DNA from: Bin75 sp965212135
Lineage (GTDB): Bacteria; Nitrospirota; Nitrospiria; Nitrospirales; UBA8639
DNA: 64,000 bases
Assembly (NCBI GenBank): GCA_965212135.1
Contig: OZ243044.1
Span: 1,302,001-1,366,000, forward strand
Direction: 5' to 3'
Both the position numbers and the translations under genes were made by a program. A model generated the notes under the pieces. It did not search any database. It saw only the letters and a list, made by a program, of their open reading frames with translations, and was not told where the DNA came from. Each line of letters opens with the position of its first letter. Position 1 is the first letter of the stretch. This document shows, in pieces, positions 7,861 through 15,613 of the stretch.

Positions 7861-10356
7861 ATGTCATACAGGGATTTATTACAGACTGTGCGCGGAAGGC
7901 GGCCATCGCGTTTCGTCGTGGCGGCCTGCGCGCTCGCGCTGTGGATGACGCCGCATGTAGTTGCCGCCACCGACGCTCGGACGATTTCCGGGTACGTGCA
8001 ACACGAGGATTTGCGGCGCGTCGCACAGGGCACCGTTGCCTTGCGCGATCAGGAAGGGGAGCTTGTCACCTCGACGTCAACCAACGACGCCGGCGAATTC
8101 GCGATGGTGGCCCCGCAAGCGGGCGTGTTTGCCGTCCAGGCCATTCAGGCAACCTATCGCAGTGAACACCTCGTGATTGTCGTCAGCGACGACGTCCCGG
8201 AGCCGTTGGTGTTGACCGTCACGGAAACGCGGGAAAGGGCGCTGATAATCGCGGCGCCTCTCCTTCCAATGCTGACCGTCACGGAAACGCGGGAAAGGGC
8301 GCTGACAATCGCGGCGCCTCTCCTTCCAACGAAGACGCAGTCGTCCAGCTCCACCTATTCGGTCAGCCGACAAGACATTGAGGCGCTGCCGAGGGGCAAC
8401 AATCTTGAGCTGGCGGACGTCCTGGTCACCATTCCGGGCGCGGCCAACGGCAGCCTCAAGCAAGTCCACATTCGACAGGATCACGCAAATATCCAATTGC
8501 GTCTTGACGGCGTGCCCATTCCGGACACGGTCACGACACAGTTTACCGACCTGATTCATCCGCGAGCCTGGGAGCGGGCGGATCTTATTCTCGGCGGCAT
8601 GGAAGCCCAATACGGGAACCGGACGGCCGCGGTGATTGACATCACCAGCAAAAGCGGGACCAGGCCGGGGTTCGGCTCACTGCAAGTGTTTGGCGGAAGC
8701 AATGAAACCCTGCTGCCGTCGTTTGAATACGGCGGGACCGTGGGCGACCGGTTCCGGTTGTATATGATGAACAATTATCTGACGACCAACCGGGGCATTG
8801 ATCCTCCCACGCTGGGCCAATCCGTCCACCATGACCACGGCGAACGCAACCAAACCTATCTGCGCGGCGACTACCAGTTGAACAACCGCAATCACCTGAC
8901 CTGGCTGCTCTTGAACAGTGTCGCCGACTATCAAATTCCCACGCAGCCGGGCCAAACCCCGAACAACGAGATTGTGGGGCTGATCCGAAGCCGCACCGAC
9001 TCCCGGTTTACGCCGAAGCCCTCGGAAGCGATTGATGAAAACCAGGAGGAGCATAACCAGTATTCCCATTTCGTGTGGCGGCATAACGTGGATGCGAACC
9101 GGTTTTTCAGCGTGGCCGGATACTTCCGCCACAGCCGGGCGACGTTTACGACCGACCCCTATCAGGTCCTGGCTTACACGAACGACCCGGACGAACCTTT
9201 TTCCGCGGGCCACCAGGACCGGTGGGGGTATGCCGGCGGAGCCCGGATTGATTACACGCATGTGTTCAAGAACCGGCACGTGATCAAGGCTGGCCTCCAT
9301 CTGGACCGGACGACAACGACGAATAAAACCCGATTGTTCGTGTTCGCCCGGGATGAGTCGGACAACCCGACCGGCGGGGTCCTGGCACGCAAGGCCGACC
9401 GGCGGATTATCGGGTATCGTGAAGAGTTCTGGGTGCAGGATCAATTCACGCCCAATGAGTGGTGGACCATTAACGTGGGCGTGCGCCTGGATCACGTTCA
9501 CGGGTACATTGAAGCCTTGCAAATCAGCCCCCGCATCGGGGTCACCTACGCGCCCAACGACCATCACGCGCTGCATGTGTTCTATGGCCGGCTCTTTACC
9601 CCGCCCAATCTTGAGGCCATCCCTTTTCAACTCCTCAATACCGCCGGCACAACGGCGGCGGCCGATGACCGGACCAACAACCGAACCAAACCCGAACGAT
9701 CGCATTCTGTTGAAATCGGCTCGACGCACGCGCTGGGGGACACGGCGGTGCTCCAGTTAACGGGCTATTACAAACTCAACAAGAACATGGCCGACGCCCA
9801 TCAATTCAATACCACGCCGCTACTAAATTATTTTGCATTTGAACGGGGCTGGCAACGCGGGATCGAAGGCACACTGAAAGGCACGCTGGCGAACCAGCTC
9901 ACGGGCCGGGCCAGCGTCGCCTGGGGCCAATGCAAAGGCAAAGGGCTGCAAGCGGGACACTTCCTGCTGCACGAAGAAGAATTGGCCGATATCCAAACGA
10001 GTGAAGGCATCTTCTGCGATCACATGCAGGCGATCACGAGTTCGGCGGTGGTCACGTATCGTCTCTTTCCACGGACCACCGTCTCCGGTCAGATGTTGTA
10101 CGGGTCCGGTCTGCGGAGTAGCGCGCCGGGCGCCAAAACCAATTCGGGCCATGCCGACTCGCATACCACGTACAACCTCTCCATCACCCACGCGATCCCC
10201 CTGCCGAAGCAGCAAAAGCTGTTAGTGGGAGTGGACGCGGTCAATCTGCTGGATCAGCACGAGTTGTTGAATATCGGGGAACGGAGTGTCGGGCTCGGCG
10301 TGTCCCATGCCAATATGCCTCGCTCCATCTTCTTCCGCACACAGTGGTTCTTCTGA
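7861..10356 (+). CDS. TonB-dependent outer-membrane receptor
   Basis: The 831-residue protein has a signal peptide (RFVVAACALALWMTPHVVAA). A carboxypeptidase-regulatory-like domain follows (about 40-115), then a VTVTETR segment like a TonB box, a plug domain (SRQDIEALPRGNNLELADVL onwards) and a long beta-barrel ending in aromatic FFRTQWFF, as expected for outer-membrane insertion. It imports a ligand using TonB energy; the ligand is unknown, but the DUF2946-like neighbour hints at a metal. ATG 7861 is preceded by AGAGGAG; GTG 7828 is an alternative. The TonB-box region is tandemly duplicated (see repeat at 8213-8332). Confidence 0.9.
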   Translation: MSYRDLLQTVRGRRPSRFVVAACALALWMTPHVVAATDARTISGYVQHEDLRRVAQGTVALRDQEGELVTSTSTNDAGEFAMVAPQAGVFAVQAIQATYRSEHLVIVVSDDVPEPLVLTVTETRERALIIAAPLLPMLTVTETRERALTIAAPLLPTKTQSSSSTYSVSRQDIEALPRGNNLELADVLVTIPGAANGSLKQVHIRQDHANIQLRLDGVPIPDTVTTQFTDLIHPRAWERADLILGGMEAQYGNRTAAVIDITSKSGTRPGFGSLQVFGGSNETLLPSFEYGGTVGDRFRLYMMNNYLTTNRGIDPPTLGQSVHHDHGERNQTYLRGDYQLNNRNHLTWLLLNSVADYQIPTQPGQTPNNEIVGLIRSRTDSRFTPKPSEAIDENQEEHNQYSHFVWRHNVDANRFFSVAGYFRHSRATFTTDPYQVLAYTNDPDEPFSAGHQDRWGYAGGARIDYTHVFKNRHVIKAGLHLDRTTTTNKTRLFVFARDESDNPTGGVLARKADRRIIGYREEFWVQDQFTPNEWWTINVGVRLDHVHGYIEALQISPRIGVTYAPNDHHALHVFYGRLFTPPNLEAIPFQLLNTAGTTAAADDRTNNRTKPERSHSVEIGSTHALGDTAVLQLTGYYKLNKNMADAHQFNTTPLLNYFAFERGWQRGIEGTLKGTLANQLTGRASVAWGQCKGKGLQAGHFLLHEEELADIQTSEGIFCDHMQAITSSAVVTYRLFPRTTVSGQMLYGSGLRSSAPGAKTNSGHADSHTTYNLSITHAIPLPKQQKLLVGVDAVNLLDQHELLNIGERSVGLGVSHANMPRSIFFRTQWFF
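8213..8332 (+). repeat. 60-nt in-frame tandem duplication in the TonB receptor gene
   Basis: Two adjacent 60-nt copies (8213-8272 and 8273-8332) differ at only a few positions, for example T/C at 8256/8316 and at 8270/8330. They encode two copies of a 20-residue unit, LTVTETRERAL(I/T)IAAPLLP plus one residue, just ahead of the plug domain. The near identity suggests a recent duplication. It doubles the TonB-box-like VTVTETR. Confidence 0.9.
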
Positions 10357-10387
10357 AGAAGCGCAGGCGCGGCTGATCCTCTCCCCG

Positions 10388-10419
10388 GTCGCCGGTCTCA
10401 ACCCGCTCTCGCCGGCGAC
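10388..10419. repeat. Inverted repeat downstream of the TonB receptor
   Basis: GTCGCCGG (10388-10395) and CCGGCGAC (10412-10419) form a perfect 8-bp stem with a 16-nt loop, 31 nt after the receptor stop codon. No T-run follows, so it is a poor intrinsic terminator, but it could stabilise the mRNA 3' end. Confidence 0.4.
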
Positions 10420-10463
10420 AGGAGTCGCGCGTACCGCCTGCTCATGAACCGGGATTGCTCTTG

Positions 10464-10793
10464 TCAACGGGCTTTCCGTCTCCTGCCCGAACGTGGGTCG
10501 GCTTCGTTCTTTTTTTGAGGCCGCCACCACTGTTTCGTCACCACCGCTATGCCCGTCCCGCCGCCCAGCCCCATTACGGTCCAATCAACCCAGGACCATT
10601 CCGGCTCCGGCAATGCAGGATGAGGGGACGTCAGCACCGCCACCAGCAAGGTGCCTACTGAAAGGCTACCGTAGAAGGCGCATCCCTTCCACCGACTTTT
10701 GAAACGCGACAGTCCGGGGTAGAGCAAGGCGATACATGCCAACAAAAAACTGAAAACGGAAACGATGGTGGCCAGGATGGAGATTCCCTGCAT
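10464..10793 (-). CDS. Small hypothetical membrane protein
   Basis: I do not recognise this 109-residue protein. It has three likely membrane helices: ISILATIVSVFSFLLACIALL near the start, GSLSVGTLLVAVLT in the middle and VDWTVMGLGGGTGIAVV later. A basic tail (QKKNEADPRSGRRRKAR) would lie in the cytoplasm. No good ribosome-binding site is seen before ATG 10793. It stands alone, convergent with the TonB receptor gene. It may be a real small gene or chance; hydrophobic pattern and topology favour real. Confidence 0.4.
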   Translation of the reverse strand: MQGISILATIVSVFSFLLACIALLYPGLSRFKSRWKGCAFYGSLSVGTLLVAVLTSPHPALPEPEWSWVDWTVMGLGGGTGIAVVTKQWWRPQKKNEADPRSGRRRKAR

Positions 10794-11329
10794 AATTTAT
10801 GGTACCCGGATGACCCCAACCGCAGAACCGAATCTCCTCATTCAAGAGGGCTGGAGACCGCAGAATGACGTTGTTGAGTCCCTGTTTTTCAACAAGCCCT
10901 GTTGATAATCACCATTTCTCCACGTCACCAAGAGGGTGTCTTGCCAAAAATTCCAGAAATCATAAGAATTTTTGAATAGTTACGAAATATAGTTAAAAAT
11001 TACCACTAGATGATTTTAGCATACTATATCTAGTATGAAAACATTACTGGCTACAATGCACAAAAAATATGCAATCTGCTTTTGGTTATGGTCATATGGT
11101 TAAAATATCACGGTGTCCAAAAATTTTTCACCAGCTTATCAACAGATTCTGTGGAAAGAGCGTTACCAGGATGCCTCTATTTTGCTTTATCAGGATACGG
11201 TTCGAATGGTTGCACCTTTGGACAGGGAAGCCGATAGTACGTTAGGAGCATCTTGGCAAACAAGTCATCCGGCCACCCGGGTCACGGAAAACCCCGCATA
11301 GGCAAAACCCGGGCAGAGAGAGAAGGACG
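10794..11329. other. AT-rich non-coding stretch with DnaA-box-like and inverted-repeat sequences
   Basis: I see no convincing gene here. The stretch is much more AT-rich than its surroundings. It has TGTTGATAA at 10900-10908 and TTATCAACA at 11136-11144, each one mismatch from a DnaA box. It also has an inverted repeat CATACTA-TATC-TAGTATG at 11020-11037 and the arms ACTAGAT (11005-11011) and ATCTAGT (11028-11034), which overlap the second arm. A 62-residue open frame (11113-11301, GTG start) has no recognisable features. Confidence 0.4.
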
Positions 11330-11635
11330 ATGGATTTAAAAATTGAAAGCCGAAACGTCGGGATGACGCCAAGATGGAAACAAGAGATTGAAGACCGGAC
11401 CGCCGCACTCCAAACAGAATACGCCTCTCTGACCCATGCCCGTGTCACGCTCACCAAAAACCCACATCATAAAAATGGAGACCATAACGCCGAAGCGCTG
11501 GTCGTTTTGAGCCTTCCTCCACGCCATACCGTTACCGCACGGAAAGAAGCGAAAAGTTTCGAGGAGGCGATTCGCGCCGCTTTCCGGGCCGCCGAGACAG
11601 AAATCAAAAAAGTTCGAGAAAAGCCCGGGTTGTAA
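11330..11635 (+). CDS. Short HPF/RaiA-type ribosome-associated protein
   Basis: The 101-residue protein has the ribosome hibernation fold: MDLKIESRNVGMTPRWKQEIE at the start, HARVTLTKNPHH in the middle, VVLSLPPRHTVTARKEAKSFEEAIRAAF near the end. Such proteins bind the 30S decoding region and stop translation in stress or stationary phase. The short form lacks the C-terminal dimerisation domain of long HPF. The start is supported by GAGAGAAGGA just upstream. The long AT-rich region before it may carry its regulation. Confidence 0.82.
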   Translation: MDLKIESRNVGMTPRWKQEIEDRTAALQTEYASLTHARVTLTKNPHHKNGDHNAEALVVLSLPPRHTVTARKEAKSFEEAIRAAFRAAETEIKKVREKPGL

Positions 11636-11722
11636 ACACGACCTTTTGGCCTCTTCACGACAACGCACGCGCCCATTTTGCCTCATTCACCGTTGCGCAT
11701 CGCCATAGTAGTCACGTTTTCC

Positions 11723-11786
11723 TTGACACGATCATAGGCCGGGTGATATGACCTCGTACGGGTACGGTACGTATCAAAAAGATACG
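11723..11786 (+). promoter_or_regulatory. Candidate promoter and 5'-UTR hairpin of the RRM gene
   Basis: TTGACA (11723-11728) and GATATG (11745-11750) are 16 nt apart. This leaves a long leader of about 150 nt before the GTG at 11911. In it, CGTATC-AAAAA-GATACG (11770-11786) forms a 6-bp hairpin. Long structured leaders are common on cold-shock RNA-binding protein genes, so temperature control is plausible but not shown. Confidence 0.35.
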
Positions 11787-11910
11787 GACCGCCACGGGGC
11801 ATTTGGGTGGTCTCGGTGCAGGTAGCCTCTCGTATTTCGCATACTCCCGAGTCGGCCGTTTCCTGATACATCGCCCGTTATTGCCTGTCCTGGATAAGAT
11901 GGAGGGAGCA

Positions 11911-12186
11911 GTGAGCCAAAAATTATACGTCGGAAACTTGGCCTATACCACAACGGACCAAGAATTACAGGAGCTTTTTGCGCAACATGGAACGGTCACA
12001 TCCGCAAACGTGGTGATTGACCGGTACACCGGACAGTCTCGAGGGTTCGGGTTCGTGGAAATGGCAAGCGGGGAAGAAGCACAGCAAGCCGCTTCGGCTT
12101 TACATGAGTCGGACTTTCAAGGCAGAAATCTTGTGGTGAACGAGGCGAGGCCCAAAGAACATTCTTCACGACCGCCAAGATCGTAA
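11911..12186 (+). CDS. Single-RRM RNA-binding protein
   Basis: The 91-residue protein consists of one RNA recognition motif. RNP2 is KLYVGN at residues 4-9 and RNP1 is SRGFGFVE at 43-50, with the aromatic residues that stack on RNA bases. A short basic/Ser-Pro tail follows. In bacteria such proteins are often cold-induced and probably act as RNA chaperones. GTG 11911 is chosen because GGAGGG lies 5-10 nt upstream; the frame is open further upstream to 11803. Confidence 0.9.
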   Translation: MSQKLYVGNLAYTTTDQELQELFAQHGTVTSANVVIDRYTGQSRGFGFVEMASGEEAQQAASALHESDFQGRNLVVNEARPKEHSSRPPRS

Positions 12187-12253
12187 GGGGTGCTGAACGG
12201 GCGACGATCCTTCGGTTTTTTCTGATACCGATTCAACAATCAATGAGCGCATC

Positions 12254-13123
12254 ATGAACGAGACAGTCATGACAACGGCGGCAAAGGCCGGCACGGCATC
12301 CCCCCAGACACGCCCCCATGACCGCTTGACGATCATGTTGTTTTCCCTCATCACGGGCGGGGCCATCGTCGGGTTGCCCGCCTACGCGTATTTTTATGAT
12401 TATTCTCCGCTCGCCTGGACCATGTTTGTGATGTTCTATGCCATCACGGGATTAGGCATCACCGTTGGATACCACCGCTTGCTGGCGCATCGAAGTTTTA
12501 CCTGCCCCAATTTGGTCAAGGGCGTGTTGCTGGTCGCGGGAGGATGGGCGTTGCAAAACTCAGGTCTCAAATGGGCGTCAGACCATATCCGCCATCATGC
12601 CCGGTGCGACCAGGAAGAGGATCCCTATAACGCGCAACGAGGATTCTGGCACAGTCATTGCGGGTGGCTGTTTCGGGTTGACCCCCATAAAGACGAAAAA
12701 TATACCACCAAACTCAAGCAGGACCCGGTCGTGATGTGGCAGCATCGGTATTATATTCCCATCGTCCTGTCGGGGCTGGCGCTTCCCTTTGTTGCGGGAT
12801 TCTTGACGGACGGCTGGATTGGCGGACTGGGCTGTTTTCTGCTGGCCGGTCTCGGACGAACGTTTTTTGTTTTAAATTCCACGTTCTGCATTAATTCCAT
12901 TTGCCACATCTGGGGCGACCAACCGCACGGGACGTCCGATTCGAGTCGTGACAGTTGGTGGGTGTCTCTCATCACCTTCGGAGAGGGGTACCATAATTAT
13001 CACCACACGTATCAAAGCGATTACCGAAACGGCCCCAAGTGGTATAATTTTGACCCCTCAAAATGGCTCATCTACAGTCTCTCCCGCGCCAGGCTCGCCA
13101 GTTCGTTGCGACGGTTCTCCTAG
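12254..13123 (+). CDS. Acyl-CoA/delta-9-type fatty acid desaturase
   Basis: The 289-residue membrane enzyme introduces a double bond into fatty acyl chains using a di-iron centre. All three histidine boxes are present: HRLLAH at 74-79, HIRHH at 111-115 and HNYHH at 247-251. Hydrophobic helices flank them (about 26-48, 53-72, 85-100, 165-205). This is the integral-membrane class, not the soluble ACP desaturase. It lies 67 nt after the RRM gene, and both could respond to cold through membrane fluidity and RNA folding. Confidence 0.92.
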   Translation: MNETVMTTAAKAGTASPQTRPHDRLTIMLFSLITGGAIVGLPAYAYFYDYSPLAWTMFVMFYAITGLGITVGYHRLLAHRSFTCPNLVKGVLLVAGGWALQNSGLKWASDHIRHHARCDQEEDPYNAQRGFWHSHCGWLFRVDPHKDEKYTTKLKQDPVVMWQHRYYIPIVLSGLALPFVAGFLTDGWIGGLGCFLLAGLGRTFFVLNSTFCINSICHIWGDQPHGTSDSSRDSWWVSLITFGEGYHNYHHTYQSDYRNGPKWYNFDPSKWLIYSLSRARLASSLRRFS

Positions 13124-13308
13124 GCACCGCCAACAGATGAGACACCGTGCGCCCCGTTTCTCCTAAGAGATCGGGTTCCATCGCCATTCATACAACGTTG
13201 AAGGAAGACACACCCCCGCCTTGGCGGCATACGCCGTGGAGTCACGTTGACTGCCATGCGAAGCGGGTGGAAAAACAGCGGAGAACGGTTCAGGAAGGAC
13301 GACGGTGG

Positions 13309-13663
13309 TGGTTGCGGGGGAGGGATTTGAACCCTCGACCTTTGGGTTATGCCTGCCACTACAGCTTTCGCTGCCCGGCGAATCCGGTTTGTGGTCTGGA
13401 CTTTCTCTTCACCCTCGGACCGGCTGCGCCGCCGTTAGGGTGCCTGCCATCAAGTCTCTACACCTTCCCGGAGAGCGTTGCGGCTCTTCGGGCTTGGCTC
13501 GGGATTACCCCGCTACCGGCTTCCCCGAATTTGACAGGTGATCATACAGAAGTTTCCTTCTGCACAGCCCATTGCGGGAGCGATTGCCGGTCTCCCTGGC
13601 AATCAGCGGATGACTCTCCCGCGAAATTGAGCCCAACGAGCTACCAGACTGCTCCACCCCGCA
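13309..13663 (-). tRNA. tRNA-fMet(CAU), initiator, split by a group I intron
   Basis: Exon 1 is 13630-13663 and exon 2 is 13309-13351. Joined, they give a 77-nt tRNA. The acceptor stem is 7 bp, the D-stem is GAGC/GCTC, the anticodon stem is TTGGG/CCCAA with loop CTCATAA, the T-stem is GAGGG/CCCTC, and the 3' end is ACCA, so CCA is encoded. The three G-C pairs in the anticodon stem and the A11-U24 pair are initiator hallmarks. Position 1 is U and can pair with A72, whereas bacterial initiators usually have a C1/A72 mismatch. The gene would be missed by simple tRNA searches because 278 nt interrupt the anticodon loop. Confidence 0.9.
13352..13629 (-). ncRNA. Group I intron (subgroup IC3-like) inside tRNA-fMet
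   Basis: The 278-nt insertion carries the conserved catalytic core on the minus strand. P is AAATTCGGGGAAGCC, Q is ATCCCGAGCCAAGCC, R is GTGTAGAGACTTGATGGC and S is GAAGAGAAAGTCC. Helices I can pair: P3 CCTGTC/GGCAGG (13533-13538 with 13443-13448), P4 CGGG/CCCG, P6 CCCG with AGAGC/GCTCT, P7 GACT/AGTC, P8 CACCC/GGGTG, P9 CCAC/GTGG plus an AGC-GAAA-GCT hairpin. It ends in G. The exon junction is ambiguous over a repeated CA; U33|C34 with terminal G is the standard choice. The best P1 pairs U33 with A rather than G. No intron ORF. It closely resembles the Azoarcus and cyanobacterial tRNA introns. Confidence 0.9.
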
Positions 13664-13667
13664 ACAC

Positions 13668-13697
13668 ATGGTAGCGAATCGGCGGGAACGAAGTCAA
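13668..13697 (-). promoter_or_regulatory. Candidate promoter of tRNA-fMet
   Basis: On the minus strand TTGACT (13692-13697) and TACCAT (13668-13673) are 18 nt apart, and the mature tRNA begins 5 nt after the -10. This predicts an almost leaderless tRNA transcript. It also argues that the convergent-looking ATG at 13668 on the plus strand is not the start of the next gene. Confidence 0.45.
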
Positions 13698-13760
13698 ACC
13701 GTTCCTCGGAGAAATTTCACCCTCACAGACCGGGACCCTGTTGTGGTATGGTGCGAAGCC

Positions 13761-14381
13761 ATGGTGCTGGCGGGAGTCTTTGGAACCGTTCTGTTTGTAC
13801 TGCTCATCGTTGGGGACTGGTATCAGTTCACCAGCCTCCGGCCCCTTTCCGCACAATACGGTTTTGGCATTGCCAGACGCCGTGACCGCCTCGACCGTCT
13901 CACCCGTCAATCCTTGCTTCAACGATTTGGCGCGCGCGGGACGATGCAACTGCCGCACGGCGTCGCCCGGTGGTTTGATGAGCAGGAAGTCATATCGCTG
14001 CGTCCCTCGTATCAATTATTCTCCATGCGGTTTCGTACCGCGTGGCCGCTGAAAGGGGCCGTCGCATTCCACCCCACCGATGCCGGCGTGGAATTGCGCC
14101 TCACCAAACGCATGCCCTGGTCCTCAAGTTGCCTCACCATGCTCTGGCTGGCACTGGTGACAATCGGCACCTTCGTCTTTCTGGGTCTGTTCTGGGTTGA
14201 CGGTGGATTTCGGTCGGCGGGCGGCGTGGCGCTCGGGTTGGGGGTGGCGGGACTCGGCGCCCTGGTCCTGCTGTTCGGTTTGATCATGGTTGCCCTCGCC
14301 TACCGCCTTGAAGATTCCCGATTGATGCAGGTCTACGCAGAACTCCTCGACGCGTTGCGACACCCGTCCCACCCCGCCTGA
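13761..14381 (+). CDS. Hypothetical membrane protein
   Basis: I do not recognise this protein of about 206 residues. It has an N-terminal membrane helix (VLAGVFGTVLFVLLIVGDWY), a soluble middle of about 95 residues rich in Arg and aromatic residues, and two further helices near 140-195 (LTMLWLALVTIGTFVFLGLFW and a Gly/Leu-rich helix). The C-terminal tail is cytoplasmic-like. ATG 13761 is used because the earlier in-frame ATG at 13668 lies in the tRNA promoter; neither has a clear ribosome-binding site. It is divergent from tRNA-fMet. Confidence 0.5.
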   Translation: MVLAGVFGTVLFVLLIVGDWYQFTSLRPLSAQYGFGIARRRDRLDRLTRQSLLQRFGARGTMQLPHGVARWFDEQEVISLRPSYQLFSMRFRTAWPLKGAVAFHPTDAGVELRLTKRMPWSSSCLTMLWLALVTIGTFVFLGLFWVDGGFRSAGGVALGLGVAGLGALVLLFGLIMVALAYRLEDSRLMQVYAELLDALRHPSHPA

Positions 14382-14415
14382 ACCATGCAACGGATGCGTG
14401 AGTAACGGAAACCCG

Positions 14416-15558
14416 CTAGCCGGGCTGCTTGAGAAGGTCCGCGGGCTTTGTGAGGATGGTCTCGGCGCGGAATTGAGGGATGACGTACACCCATGCGGCG
14501 ACGGTTTGAGTCAGGGCTTCGATTTCGGCTTTGACGGCCGCCTCCGGTTTGGTCACAGGCGGTTCGGGTGCGGCGGCTTCTTCGTTTTCTTGCTCCGGTG
14601 TCTCTTGCCCGTCGGGCCGGTTTTCGGAATCTTCTTCCGGTTCGGGTTTCCAGATCAGGCCGGCCTTGAAGGCCGCCGAGACCGTGACGTAATGTTGCTC
14701 GTCCCGTTGAAGCAGGTTGACCGTCCCTTCAAGGCCGTCAAACGTCTCAAAGGTCGCCACGACCGCGGCTGTCTCGTCAAAGGAGACGTCGCCCTTTGGC
14801 CGCACGTCATCGAACGACAGGGACGTGACCGTCGAGACGATATTGTTCACGGTAAATTGCGACTGGATTTCCTGGCCTTCCGACAGGCCGACCACATGAT
14901 AATCGAGATCGTCCGGCTTTTCTTTCTCTACGATCAGTCGTGTCCGGTCCGGATGGGTCACGGAGACGCGCTTCACTCGTTTCGTCTCAATATGCAGAAA
15001 GTCCTTGTCCAGCCATTCATCCGGACTGTTCCCGACCGGGAAATTCCCAGTGGCCAGCCAGGTTTGCGGATTCCCCGGTTTGCGGACAAACACTTCCTTG
15101 TGACCGGTCGCACCCCTGGCCGGGCGTTCATGGCCCACAATGACTTCGGCCAGGACGTGGCCGGCCAAATCCTTGAGCATCACGCCCGTGGACAACGATC
15201 CCTCCGCATCCACGTCCCGCACCCCCAGTTTTTCATACCGTTCAGGCTTCGCGGTTTTGGCTTCCAGGATTTGTAATCCGGCCAACCCGATGAGCGCTTC
15301 CCGAAGTTTTCCCATATCGGCCGGGTACCGGTGTTTCTCTTTGACGCTCCACAAGTCCCCGTCCCGCAGAATCGTGACAGCTCCGCGTTGCGCCGAAACG
15401 TGAAGTTCAGACACCTCATTGATGGCCGCCAGCAAGTCCGGGAAGAGGCGTTGTCCCATTTGCGGGGGCGCGAACTCCTTGTGTTGGGACACGAACACCG
15501 CCGCGCCGGTCAGGACAACGGCGATCGCTCCCATGATGGTTAAGGATTTGGTCTTCAT
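14416..15558 (-). CDS. DUF4340 domain-containing protein of the ABC system
   Basis: The 380-residue protein has one N-terminal membrane anchor (TIMGAIAVVLTGAAVFVSQ) and a long extracytoplasmic part. It has repeated DUF4340-type beta units such as LWSVKEKHRYPADMGKLREALIGLAGLQ. An acidic Pro/Glu-rich linker (about residues 315-345) precedes the C-terminal segment. DUF4340 proteins are encoded beside GldG/GldF-like ABC exporters, as here (55 nt downstream of the GldG-like gene). The precise role is unknown. ATG 15558 is preferred; the frame opens upstream at 15681 through non-family sequence. Confidence 0.75.
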   Translation of the reverse strand: MKTKSLTIMGAIAVVLTGAAVFVSQHKEFAPPQMGQRLFPDLLAAINEVSELHVSAQRGAVTILRDGDLWSVKEKHRYPADMGKLREALIGLAGLQILEAKTAKPERYEKLGVRDVDAEGSLSTGVMLKDLAGHVLAEVIVGHERPARGATGHKEVFVRKPGNPQTWLATGNFPVGNSPDEWLDKDFLHIETKRVKRVSVTHPDRTRLIVEKEKPDDLDYHVVGLSEGQEIQSQFTVNNIVSTVTSLSFDDVRPKGDVSFDETAAVVATFETFDGLEGTVNLLQRDEQHYVTVSAAFKAGLIWKPEPEEDSENRPDGQETPEQENEEAAAPEPPVTKPEAAVKAEIEALTQTVAAWVYVIPQFRAETILTKPADLLKQPG

Positions 15559-15613
15559 GGTCTTTGGTCTTGTGGCGATTCGTCGCAACCGCACCGCCAA
15601 CGGGCGGTCTGGC

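Noticed and set aside
8677..9729. Long minus-strand open frame (350 codons) inside the TonB receptor gene
   Set aside because: It is antisense to a clear gene and has no family features; such frames are common in high-GC coding DNA.
11113..11301. Open frame of 62 codons in the AT-rich island
   Set aside because: GTG start with no ribosome-binding site, no recognisable domain, and it runs across the DnaA-box-like site.
13147..13674. Open frame of 175 codons on the plus strand over the tRNA-fMet region
   Set aside because: It reads antisense through the tRNA exons and the group I intron; the frame is open only by chance.
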